Below, piece after piece: positions 43,902 through 53,005 of a DNA stretch of 64,000 nucleotides. The first letter of the stretch is position 1, and every line of letters begins with the position of its first letter. Origin of the DNA: Microbispora siamensis. GTDB lineage: Bacteria > Actinomycetota > Actinomycetes > Streptosporangiales > Streptosporangiaceae. The notes beneath the pieces are model-generated. The model searched no databases. It was not told where the DNA came from and saw only the letters and a program-made list of their open reading frames with translations. A program made the position numbers and the translations under genes. The DNA lies in assembly GCF_016863095.1 (NCBI RefSeq), contig NZ_BOOF01000004.1, positions 186,001 through 250,000 on the forward strand, read 5' to 3'.

Positions 43902-45062
43902 TCAGGCGCTGACGGGCGCGTCCCAGTCGATGTGGTGGAGGTGGACGGGGGCGAACATCTGCTCGGGAGCCGGCATGGCGGGCCGGTCGCCGGCCTGGCC
44001 GGCCTTGGCCTTGTTCTTGGCCGCGGCGTCGCCGCCGATCATCTCCACCCGGGGGCGCCGGAGACGCTCGAACGCCGCGAACGCCTCGGGCTGCGGCAGG
44101 TCGCGCAGGCAGCGGGCCAGCTCGACGGCGCTCTCCACCGCCAGAGAGGCGCCCTGCCCAGAGCTGGACGACGGGGCGTGGGCCGCGTCGCCGACGAGGA
44201 CCATGCGGCCGCGGTGCCAGTGCGGCACCGGGGGCATGCGCTCCATCGGGCCGGTGATCATGAGGTCGCCGGGGTCGGTGCCCGCCAGCAGCTTCTCGCC
44301 CGGGACGTGCCCGGCGTAAAGGTCGCGCAGGCGGGCCAGCCAGTCCGCGGCGGGGACGCGGACGACCTCGGCGTAGGTGAGAGGCTCGGCGCGGGGCAGG
44401 CTCGCGAACCAGCAGATCCGGCCGTCGGGCAGTCGCCAGTAGCCGATGAAGGTGCGGCCGAAGGCGAAGTACATGACCCCCGGTTCCGCGCGTACGCCGG
44501 CGTCGTCGGCGTAGCCGCCGAAGCTGAGGACGCCGCCGTACTCGGGGCCCGGCGCGCCGGGGTCGATCAGCGTGCGGACGGTGGATCGGATGCCGTCGGC
44601 GCCGATCAGCACGTCGGCGGTGGCGGTGGTGCCGTCCGCGAACGTGGCGGTCACCCCCTCCGGGGTCTCCTCGGCGGAGACGAGCCGCTTGCCGTACTCG
44701 ATCCGCACCCCCGCCGCCACGGCGTGGTCGGCCAGTGCCCGGAAGAGGGCGGCGCGCGGCATCGCCAGGGTGGGCGGCAGGCCGGGGAACCCGCCGAACT
44801 CGGCGAGCCGGTTCCCGGCGCCGTCGGCCATCACCACGCCGGGGACAGGCTGCCCCACTGCCCGCACCGCCTCGTCCGCTCCCACGATCCGCAGCGCGTC
44901 GAGCCCGTTCGGGGCCAGGCTGAGCATCGCCCCGACGCCGTCCGCGGCGCTGTCGTGGGCCTCGTGCACGGTCGCCCGGATGCCGGCCCTGGCCAGGGCG
45001 AGCGCCGTCACGGGCCCGGCGATGCCGCCGCCGATCACCAAAGCGCTGGTCACCTTGCTCAT
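43902..45062 (-). CDS. FAD-dependent aromatic-type monooxygenase
   Basis: 386 residues from ATG at 45062, with GAGGAG 8 bases upstream (the frame to 45125 would cross the operator). It is a class A flavin hydroxylase (PHBH fold): GGGIAGPVTALALARAG (N-terminal FAD), DVLIGADGIRSTVR (GD/DG motif), and LVGDAAHAPSSSSGQGASLAVE. Substrate is unknown; similar enzymes include TetX-like and polyketide hydroxylases. It diverges from a PadR regulator with a strong palindrome in between (45122-45146), so it is probably induced when that repressor is released. Confidence 0.9.
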   Translation of the reverse strand: MSKVTSALVIGGGIAGPVTALALARAGIRATVHEAHDSAADGVGAMLSLAPNGLDALRIVGADEAVRAVGQPVPGVVMADGAGNRLAEFGGFPGLPPTLAMPRAALFRALADHAVAAGVRIEYGKRLVSAEETPEGVTATFADGTTATADVLIGADGIRSTVRTLIDPGAPGPEYGGVLSFGGYADDAGVRAEPGVMYFAFGRTFIGYWRLPDGRICWFASLPRAEPLTYAEVVRVPAADWLARLRDLYAGHVPGEKLLAGTDPGDLMITGPMERMPPVPHWHRGRMVLVGDAAHAPSSSSGQGASLAVESAVELARCLRDLPQPEAFAAFERLRRPRVEMIGGDAAAKNKAKAGQAGDRPAMPAPEQMFAPVHLHHIDWDAPVSA

Positions 45063-45121
45063 GCTCACCACTCCTCGTCTGCCGCGAGCCGTTGATCGGT
45101 CGCCGTTGGAATAGTTGCATT

Positions 45122-45146
45122 GCAACTAGTTGCTCGTCAACTAGTT
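45122..45146. promoter_or_regulatory. candidate PadR operator
   Basis: GCAACTAGTTGC (45122-45133) is a perfect 12-bp palindrome, and its core AACTAGTT recurs at 45139-45146, 15 bases on. The pair lies 60 bases before the monooxygenase ATG on one side and 15 before the PadR start on the other, so occupancy would affect both. Confidence 0.72.
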
Positions 45147-45160
45147 CGCCTGAGGCTAGG

Positions 45161-45748
45161 ATGCGGGGCATGAGCGCTTCCGTCCGCAGTTCCCCGCTCG
45201 CGCTGACCGTGCTGGCACTGCTGCACCACGAGCCGATGCACCCGTACGCCGTGCAGCGGCTGATCAAGCAATGGGGCAAGGACCAGGTCGTCAACGTGAG
45301 CCAGCGGGCCGGGCTCTACCGCACGATCGAGCGGCTGCACGCCGAGGGGTTGATCGCCGTCCGCGAGACCACCCGCGACCCGGCCTATCCGGAGCGGACC
45401 GTGTACGAGCTCACCGACGCGGGACGGCGCGTCGCCCGTGAGTGGCTGGACCAGATGCTGGCCGTGCCCAAGCAGGAGTTCCCGCAGTTCCCCGCGGCAC
45501 TGTCACACCTGATGATGATCCCGCCGGAGGACGCGCTGCGGCTGCTGGAACGCCGTGCCGAGCGGCTGGCGGAGACGCGGGCGGGCCTGGAGGCCGCGCT
45601 GGCGGAACAGACGGGCGACCTGCCCAGGGTCGCCGTCATCGAGAGCGAGTACGTGCTCGCGGTCACCGAGGCGGAGGAGCGCTGGCTGCGGTCGGTCGTG
45701 GACGACCTGCGCGCGGGCCGGCTGACCTGGCCGGCGAGCGACTCCTGA
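45161..45748 (+). CDS. PadR-family transcriptional regulator
   Basis: 195 residues from ATG at 45161 (GAGG 5 bases upstream); ATG at 45170 is also good. The winged helix (~5-90: SSPLALTVLALLHHEPMHPYAVQRLIKQWGKDQVVNVSQRAGLYRTIERLHAEGLIAVRETTRDPAYPERTVYELTDAGRR) is typical PadR, and the C-terminal helices (~100-185) provide the dimer. It should repress the divergent FAD monooxygenase through 45122-45146 and respond to a small aromatic or drug-like ligand. Confidence 0.92.
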   Translation: MRGMSASVRSSPLALTVLALLHHEPMHPYAVQRLIKQWGKDQVVNVSQRAGLYRTIERLHAEGLIAVRETTRDPAYPERTVYELTDAGRRVAREWLDQMLAVPKQEFPQFPAALSHLMMIPPEDALRLLERRAERLAETRAGLEAALAEQTGDLPRVAVIESEYVLAVTEAEERWLRSVVDDLRAGRLTWPASDS

Positions 45749-45756
45749 CCAAAGCA

Positions 45757-45789
45757 GAGGCCCCCGCCGATCGAATCGGCGGGGGCCTC
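45757..45789. terminator. strong bidirectional terminator
   Basis: GAGGCCCCCGCCGAT (45757-45771) and ATCGGCGGGGGCCTC (45775-45789) make a perfect 15-bp stem with a three-base loop. It lies between the convergent PadR and typA genes. Confidence 0.88.
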
Positions 45790-45814
45790 GGATGAAGGAG
45801 CTCAGTTGCCGCGC

Positions 45815-47668
<1,854 letters not shown>

Positions 47669-47879
47669 AGTGAAGTCTCGCTCTGGTTCGTCGGGGTGTC
47701 GTCCGCGTCCCGGGACCGAAGCGAGACGCACATCGCCGCATGACACGGCCCAGCCATTTTAGTTGATCCCGCTCGCCGCCACACGCCGCGGCCGTACAGG
47801 ACCCTCGATGGCAACGCCCTCGCCGCGGATCGCATTCCATCCTGTCTAAAGGCTTTCCGTTCGGGCAGGTGAGTCGGCT

Positions 47880-47975
47880 GTGACGGATGAAGGTCTCGTC
47901 CTGCTGATCGCCTGGGCGGAGTTACTGGTGCCGATACTCGTCCTCGCCTACCTCCTGCTGCGGCGGCGCACATGA
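47880..47975 (+). CDS. 31-aa single-helix membrane peptide at head of the NRAMP operon
   Basis: 31 residues from GTG at 47880, with AGGTGAG 5-7 bases upstream. Sequence MTDEGLVLLIAWAELLVP then ILVLAYLLLRRRT: one hydrophobic helix with an acidic N-terminus and a basic RRR end, giving a likely N-out orientation. The stop overlaps the lipoprotein ATG (ATGA, 47972-47975), so the genes are coupled. Small single-helix proteins of this kind can modulate a membrane transporter; here that would be the NRAMP-like protein. The ribosome site and the precise overlap argue it is real. Confidence 0.6.
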   Translation: MTDEGLVLLIAWAELLVPILVLAYLLLRRRT

Positions 47976-48415
47976 TCCCGTCGGCTCGGCTGGCGCCGCT
48001 CGCCCTCCTCACGGCACTCCTGCTGTCCGCCTGCGTCAGCCCCGCATGGGACGACCACGACTACGCGCTGAAGGCCGGGAAGACGGCCGAGTCCGCCGTC
48101 TCGGCCCTGCGCTTCGCCCGCTCCGCCGTCGCGTACCGGGACCGGATGACCGGTCCGTACGCCGAGGTCGTGCTGACCGAGGCGGTGCAGGACCTGAGCA
48201 GCGTGAACGACCAGTTCGGCGGCGTGCAGCCGCCCTCGGACGCCTCCGACCGGATCAGGGACGAGGTGCTGCGCCTCACCGAGAAGGCCGAGAGCGAGGT
48301 GGAGGACCTGCTCATCCAGGCGCGCCGCGACGGGGTGCAGGACCCGGAGGCCGCCGCACGGGAGCTGGACGGGCTCGCGCGCGAGCTGAGCGACTTCGCG
48401 GAGAAGCACAAGTGA
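47972..48415 (+). CDS. small lipoprotein in the NRAMP operon
   Basis: 147 residues, ATG at 47972. Signal and lipobox ALLTALLLSACVS (Cys ~21). The mature part is helical and acidic (LTEKAESEVEDLLIQARRDGVQDPEAAARELDGLARELSDFAEKHK), consistent with a small extracytoplasmic helical bundle. No Cys or His cluster for metals is present. It overlaps the genes on both sides by 4 bases, so it belongs to the transporter operon. I do not recognise a family. Confidence 0.85.
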   Translation: MIPSARLAPLALLTALLLSACVSPAWDDHDYALKAGKTAESAVSALRFARSAVAYRDRMTGPYAEVVLTEAVQDLSSVNDQFGGVQPPSDASDRIRDEVLRLTEKAESEVEDLLIQARRDGVQDPEAAARELDGLARELSDFAEKHK

Positions 48416-49635
48416 AGAAACTGATCGCGGTCACGCTCGGCATCCTGACGGCCTTCGGCGGCTTCGTGGACATCGGCGACCTGGTGGCCAACGCCGTCGT
48501 GGGGGCGAGATTCGGGATGTCCCTCGCCTGGGTGGTGGTCGTCGGCATTATCGGGATCTGCGTCTTCGCCGAGATGTCCGGCAGGATCGCGGCGGTGTCG
48601 CAGCGGCCGGTCTTCGACCTCGTCCGCGAGCGCATGGGCCCCCGCGCCGGGCTGGTCAACCTCGGCGCGTCGTTCTTCATCAACGTGCTCACGCTCGCGG
48701 CCGAGATCGGCGGCGCCGCGCTCGCGCTGGAGCTGGCGACCGGGCTCAACTACCTGCTGTGGGTGCCGCCCGTGGCCCTGGTCGCCTGGCTGGTCATGTG
48801 GCGGGTGAAGTTCGAGACCATGGAGCGCGTCTTCGGGCTGGCCGGGCTCGCGCTCGTCGTGTTCATCGTGGCGCTGTGGCAGCTCGGGCCCGACTGGGGC
48901 GAGCTGACCACGCAGCTCACCCGGCCGCCGCAGGACGAGGGCGTGCCGACCTACCTCTACTACGCGATCGCGCTGCTCGGCGGGGCGATGACGCCGTACG
49001 AGGTGTTCTTCTTCTCCTCCGGCGGCGTCGAGGAGAAGTGGACGCGCAAGGATCTGGTGACGGCGCGGGCCAACGTGTTCGTCGGCTTCCCCCTCGGCGG
49101 GGTGCTGTCGCTGACGATCGCGGCGTGCGCGGCGACCGTGTTCATGCCGGTCGAGGCCGAGCCCGACTCGCTCGGGCAGATGGTGCTCCCGGTCGCCGAG
49201 GGAGTGGGCAAGATCGGGCTCGGTGTGGTGATCCTCGGGGTGTTCGCGGCCACGTTCGGCGCGACGCTGGAGACCGCGCTGTCGTCCGGCTACTCGCTGA
49301 GCCAGTATTTCGGCTGGCAGTGGGGCAAGTACGTGGTGCCCGGCCGCGCCGCCCGGTTCCACGTGACCGTGCTGGCGTCGGTGATCGTCGCGACCGCGCT
49401 GATCCTCACCACCATCGACCCGATCAAGGTGACCGAGTATTCGCTGGTCTTCTCGGCCGCGGCCCTTCCGCTCACCTACCTGCCGGTTCTCATGATCGCC
49501 AACGATCCCGACTACATGGGGGAGAAGGTCAACGGCAGATTCAGCAACGTGCTGGGAAGTTTCTACATGGTGCTGCTTCTCGTCGTGGCGGTCGCGGCCA
49601 TCCCCCTGATGCTCGCGACCAAGGCAGGGCAGTGA
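48412..49635 (+). CDS. divergent NRAMP-family transporter
   Basis: 407 residues from GTG at 48412, overlapping the lipoprotein stop (GTGA). It has about 11 membrane helices and the general NRAMP layout. The TM1 metal motif DPGN of classical Mn/Fe transporters reads DIGD (residues 20-23) and the TM6 AxxMPH motif reads GAMTPY (191-196), so the selective Met is replaced by Thr. That places it outside the classical Mn/Fe clade; a different metal, such as Mg, or another substrate is likely, but the sequence does not say which. TM1 keeps FGGFVDIGDLVANAVVGARFG. The PRC-barrel-like gene follows 28 bases later. Confidence 0.85.
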   Translation: MKKLIAVTLGILTAFGGFVDIGDLVANAVVGARFGMSLAWVVVVGIIGICVFAEMSGRIAAVSQRPVFDLVRERMGPRAGLVNLGASFFINVLTLAAEIGGAALALELATGLNYLLWVPPVALVAWLVMWRVKFETMERVFGLAGLALVVFIVALWQLGPDWGELTTQLTRPPQDEGVPTYLYYAIALLGGAMTPYEVFFFSSGGVEEKWTRKDLVTARANVFVGFPLGGVLSLTIAACAATVFMPVEAEPDSLGQMVLPVAEGVGKIGLGVVILGVFAATFGATLETALSSGYSLSQYFGWQWGKYVVPGRAARFHVTVLASVIVATALILTTIDPIKVTEYSLVFSAAALPLTYLPVLMIANDPDYMGEKVNGRFSNVLGSFYMVLLLVVAVAAIPLMLATKAGQ

Positions 49636-49663
49636 CGGCGCCGTACGAGGAGGTGAGGGGTCG

Positions 49664-50446
49664 ATGAGTGAGCCGGCACGGGTGCTGCACGCCCGCCTGC
49701 ACCTGCTCGACCGGCAGGTCGTCAGGGAGAGCGACGACCGCCTGCTGTGCAAGGTGGACGACCTGGAGGTGCAGCCCGGCGACCGGCCGTACGTCACCGC
49801 GATCCTGTCCGGTCCGCTGGCGCTCGGCCCGCGGCTCGGCGGCCTGCCGGGATGGCTGATGACGGAGACCGACCGCCTCTTCCGGGGGGAGGAGCGGCCC
49901 GGGCCGTACCGCATCGAGATGAGCGTGGTGACCGAGATCGGCAGCGCCGTACGGGTGGCCGGCCGCCGGCAGGACCTGGCGCTGGAGCGCTGGCTGACCA
50001 GGAACGTCGTCAGCCGCATCCCCGGAGCGGCCGGTACGGAGGAGCAGGATGCCCCGGAAAGCACCCTCCGGGTGCGGGAGAGGTGGGAGGACAGGCCGGA
50101 CAGCATGCGGCTCGGCGGGCTGCTCGGCCGTACCGTCCGCGGTCCGTCGGGGGAGGTCGCGGGCGACACGGTGGACGTCCGTCTCGTCCAGGACGGGCCG
50201 CTGCTGGCCGAGGTCCAACAGGCGTTCCGGCTGGCCGGGCTGCTGATCGCCCGGCGGCGTGCCGGGCAGCTCTTCGGGTACGAGCGCGGCCCCGGGCTGT
50301 GGCGGCCGTCGCTGCTCGGCGCCCTCGTGCGGCGCATGCACGGCGAGATCCGGTACGCCGAGTGGGACCAGATCGAGTCACTCGACGACGAGGAGGTCAG
50401 GCTGGGGGTCGCCTGGGACCGGCTGCGCTCGACGGCCGACCTCTGA
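49664..50446 (+). CDS. PRC-barrel-like protein next to the NRAMP-like transporter
   Basis: 260 residues, ATG at 49664 after GAGGAGGTGAGGGG. Two or three PRC-barrel-like units are visible: LHLLDRQVVRESDDRLLCKVDDLEV (~10-34), MRLGGLLGRTVRGPSGEVAGDTVDVRLV (~147-174) and RPSLLGALVRRMHGEIRYAEWDQIESLDDEEVRL. PRC barrels sense or bind at membrane transporters, ribosomes and photosynthetic complexes. No membrane segment and no Cys/His metal site, so it probably sits on the cytoplasmic face of the NRAMP-like protein as a regulator. It is spaced for one operon with it. Confidence 0.8.
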   Translation: MSEPARVLHARLHLLDRQVVRESDDRLLCKVDDLEVQPGDRPYVTAILSGPLALGPRLGGLPGWLMTETDRLFRGEERPGPYRIEMSVVTEIGSAVRVAGRRQDLALERWLTRNVVSRIPGAAGTEEQDAPESTLRVRERWEDRPDSMRLGGLLGRTVRGPSGEVAGDTVDVRLVQDGPLLAEVQQAFRLAGLLIARRRAGQLFGYERGPGLWRPSLLGALVRRMHGEIRYAEWDQIESLDDEEVRLGVAWDRLRSTADL

Positions 50447-50475
50447 AAGATCCCCGTCGCACAGGGGGTGAAGTG

Positions 50476-51252
50476 GTGGGAAATAAGGTCGGGGGCATGG
50501 CTCTCGCTGCTGCTTTCGGAGCGATGCTGCGCACGGCGGACGGTGTCCGCATCGACGCGGCGCACACGCCCAACGGCTCACTCGATCTCGGAATCGTCGT
50601 CGCGCACGGCTTCACCGGCACGTGGAGAGGGCCGGACACCCGGCGCATCGTGCACGTCCTGTCGAAGTTCGGCGGAGTGGTGTCGTTCGACTTCCGGGGG
50701 CACGGACGCTCCGGCGGCCAGTCCACGGTGGGCGACCTGGAGGTCCTCGACGTGGACGCGGCGGTCAAGCACGCCCGCGCGATCGGCTACCGCCGGATCG
50801 CCACGGTCGGCTTCTCGATGGGCGCCGCCGTGGTCGTGCGGCACGCCGCGCTGCACGGGGGCGTGGACGGGGTGGTGTCGGTGAGCGGCCCGGCCCGCTG
50901 GTACTACCGGGGCACTAAGCCCATGCGCCAGGTCCACTGGGCGATCGAACGCTGGCACGGCCGGCTGGCGGCCCGGCTGGTCAAGCGCACCAGGATCGCG
51001 GGCGGCGGATGGGACCCCGTCCCGCTCCCGCCGTACGAGGCGGCGGCCCTGGTCGCGCCCACGCCGCTGCTGATCGTCCACGGCGACAGCGACCCGTTCT
51101 TCCCCACCGAGCACGCCTACCAGTTGTACGAGTACGCCGGCGAGCCGAAGGAGCTGTGGATCGAGCCCGGCTACGGCCACGCGGAGGCGGCGGCCACCCC
51201 CGGCCTGGTCCGAAAAATTGGTCGCTGGATTTCGCGAACCAAAACCCCATAA
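50476..51252 (+). CDS. alpha/beta hydrolase
   Basis: 258 residues from GTG at 50476 (GGGGGTG 6 bases upstream; GTG 50473 and ATG 50497 are also possible). Nucleophile elbow GFSMGAAV (~116-123), oxyanion region VAHGFTGTW, FDFRGHGRS, then LIVHGDSDPFFP (Asp) and GYGHAEAAA (catalytic His). This is a serine hydrolase, probably an esterase; the substrate is unknown. It is 29 bases from the PRC-barrel gene and shares its strand, so it may belong to the same operon, but a functional link is not shown. A terminator follows at 51373. Confidence 0.88.
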   Translation: MGNKVGGMALAAAFGAMLRTADGVRIDAAHTPNGSLDLGIVVAHGFTGTWRGPDTRRIVHVLSKFGGVVSFDFRGHGRSGGQSTVGDLEVLDVDAAVKHARAIGYRRIATVGFSMGAAVVVRHAALHGGVDGVVSVSGPARWYYRGTKPMRQVHWAIERWHGRLAARLVKRTRIAGGGWDPVPLPPYEAAALVAPTPLLIVHGDSDPFFPTEHAYQLYEYAGEPKELWIEPGYGHAEAAATPGLVRKIGRWISRTKTP

Positions 51253-51372
51253 GGGTCGTCTATGAGGGTTGTGCGGATCCGGAACCCCTCCGTCCGCGCC
51301 GCCGATTGGGGATCGGCGCACGCCCTCACACGGGTGTGGCCCAGCGTCGCGGGGGCGCGCTGGGCGGTTTCA

Positions 51373-51408
51373 CCGGCCCGGTACGGCACGCACGCCGTAC
51401 CGGGCCGG
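51373..51408. terminator. strong hairpin terminator
   Basis: CCGGCCCGGTACGGC (51373-51387) and GCCGTACCGGGCCGG (51394-51408) make a perfect 15-bp stem with a six-base loop. It separates the hydrolase operon from the convergent aldehyde dehydrogenase. Confidence 0.85.
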
Positions 51409-51434
51409 AGGGACGCGTTCAGCTCAGCAGGCGT

Positions 51435-52871
51435 TCAGCCCAGGCGGGCGATCGACTTGGTCTCCAGGTAGGCCGACAGGCCCTCGGGTCCGAGTTCCCG
51501 GCCGAGGCCGCTGGCCTTGAAGCCGCCGAACGGCGTGTTCGGGTCGAGCGTGTGCATCATGTTGACGCCGTACGTGCCGGTGCGCACCCGGCGGGCGACG
51601 TCCATCCCGCGCTCGGTGTCGGCCGTCCAGACCGAGCCCGACAGGCCGTAGTCGCTGTCGTTGGCGATCCGCACCGCGTCCGCCTCGTCCTCGTACGGGA
51701 TCACCGCCAGCACCGGGCCGAAGATCTCCTCACGGGCGATGCGCATGTCGTTGGTGGCCCCGGCGAAGACGGTCGGGGCGACGTACCAGCCCCGGTCGTA
51801 CGGCCGGTCGAGGCCGCCGACCACGGGCTTGGCGCCCTCCTCGATGCCCGCCCTGATGTAGCCCTCGACCCGCTCCTGCTGTCGCCTGGCCACCAGCGGC
51901 CCGATCCCGGTGGCCGGGTCGGCGGGGTCGCCCACCTGCTGGCTCGTCACCATCTCGGCGACGGCCTGGACCACCTCGTCGTACCGGTTGCGGGAGGCGA
52001 GGATGCGGGTCTGCGCGACGCACGCCTGGCCGTTGTTCATCAGCGAGGCCATCGACAGGAAGCCCATGGCCGAGGGCAGGTCGCAGTCGTCCAGGATGAT
52101 CGCCGCGGACTTGCCGCCGAGTTCGAGCGTGCAGCGCTTGAGCTGCTCGCCGCAGATCGACGCGATCCTGCGGCCGGCGGCGGTCGAGCCGGTGAAGGCG
52201 ACCTTGTCGACGTCCGGGTGGGAGACGAGGTGCTCGCCCGCCTCGCGGCCGGCCGCGACGATGTTGACGACCCCGGCGGGGATGCCGGCCTCCTTGACCA
52301 TCTCGGCGAGCAGGTAGGAGTCGAGCGGTGTCTCGGGAGCGGGCTTGAGCACCACGGTGCAGCCTGCGACGAGCGCCGGGGCCAGCTTGGTCATGGTGAC
52401 GAACTGGGGGACGTTCCAGGGGACGACGGCCGCCACCACGCCGACCGGCTCGCGTCGGACGATCACCGGGCCGAACAGGCCGGGCCGCTCCTCCTCCTCG
52501 GGGAACGTCGCCCCGAGGCCGGCGTAGTACTTGAGCATGCCCAGCGGCTGCGGCGCCTGGGCGAGCTGGGAGAACGTGATCGGAGAGCCCATCTCCGTCG
52601 TGATGATCTCCGCCATCTCGGCCTGGCGCGCCTCGTAGATCTCCGCCAGCCGGCCCACGACCGCCGCGCGCTCGGCCATCGTCATCCGCGGCCAGGGCCC
52701 GTTGTCGAAGGCGTCCCTGGCGGCCGCGACGGCCCGGTCCATGTCGGCGGCCGTGCCGTCCGGCACGCGCCCGACGACCTCCTCGCTGTGGGGAGAGATC
52801 ACCTCGATCGTGCCCGTGCCCGCGGGGGCCACCCAGTCGCCCCCGATGAACAGCGTGTCGTGCTGCAGCAT
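51435..52871 (-). CDS. NAD(P)-dependent aldehyde dehydrogenase
   Basis: 478 residues from ATG at 52871, with AGGAGG 5 bases upstream; the longer frame is not homologous. Catalytic Glu in LELGGKSAAIIL, catalytic Cys in MNNGQACVAQTRILA, cofactor-binding VVPWNVP and FTGSTAAGR, and the C-terminal PFGGFKASGLGRELG. It oxidises an aldehyde to the acid; the substrate is unknown. The gap to the M14 gene contains the short palindrome GAAC-CAT-GTTC. Confidence 0.93.
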   Translation of the reverse strand: MLQHDTLFIGGDWVAPAGTGTIEVISPHSEEVVGRVPDGTAADMDRAVAAARDAFDNGPWPRMTMAERAAVVGRLAEIYEARQAEMAEIITTEMGSPITFSQLAQAPQPLGMLKYYAGLGATFPEEEERPGLFGPVIVRREPVGVVAAVVPWNVPQFVTMTKLAPALVAGCTVVLKPAPETPLDSYLLAEMVKEAGIPAGVVNIVAAGREAGEHLVSHPDVDKVAFTGSTAAGRRIASICGEQLKRCTLELGGKSAAIILDDCDLPSAMGFLSMASLMNNGQACVAQTRILASRNRYDEVVQAVAEMVTSQQVGDPADPATGIGPLVARRQQERVEGYIRAGIEEGAKPVVGGLDRPYDRGWYVAPTVFAGATNDMRIAREEIFGPVLAVIPYEDEADAVRIANDSDYGLSGSVWTADTERGMDVARRVRTGTYGVNMMHTLDPNTPFGGFKASGLGRELGPEGLSAYLETKSIARLG

Positions 52872-53005
52872 GCCTGCCTCCTGATCGGGCGCGTCTTCGC
52901 GCACTCAATCTGACCGAACCATGTTCTGCTCGGCCTTGGCAAGAGCCGCCGCGGTCCGGCCCGCGCCGGGCGGCACGGGCCGGACGGTGCGGCTGAAGTG
53001 GGGCC

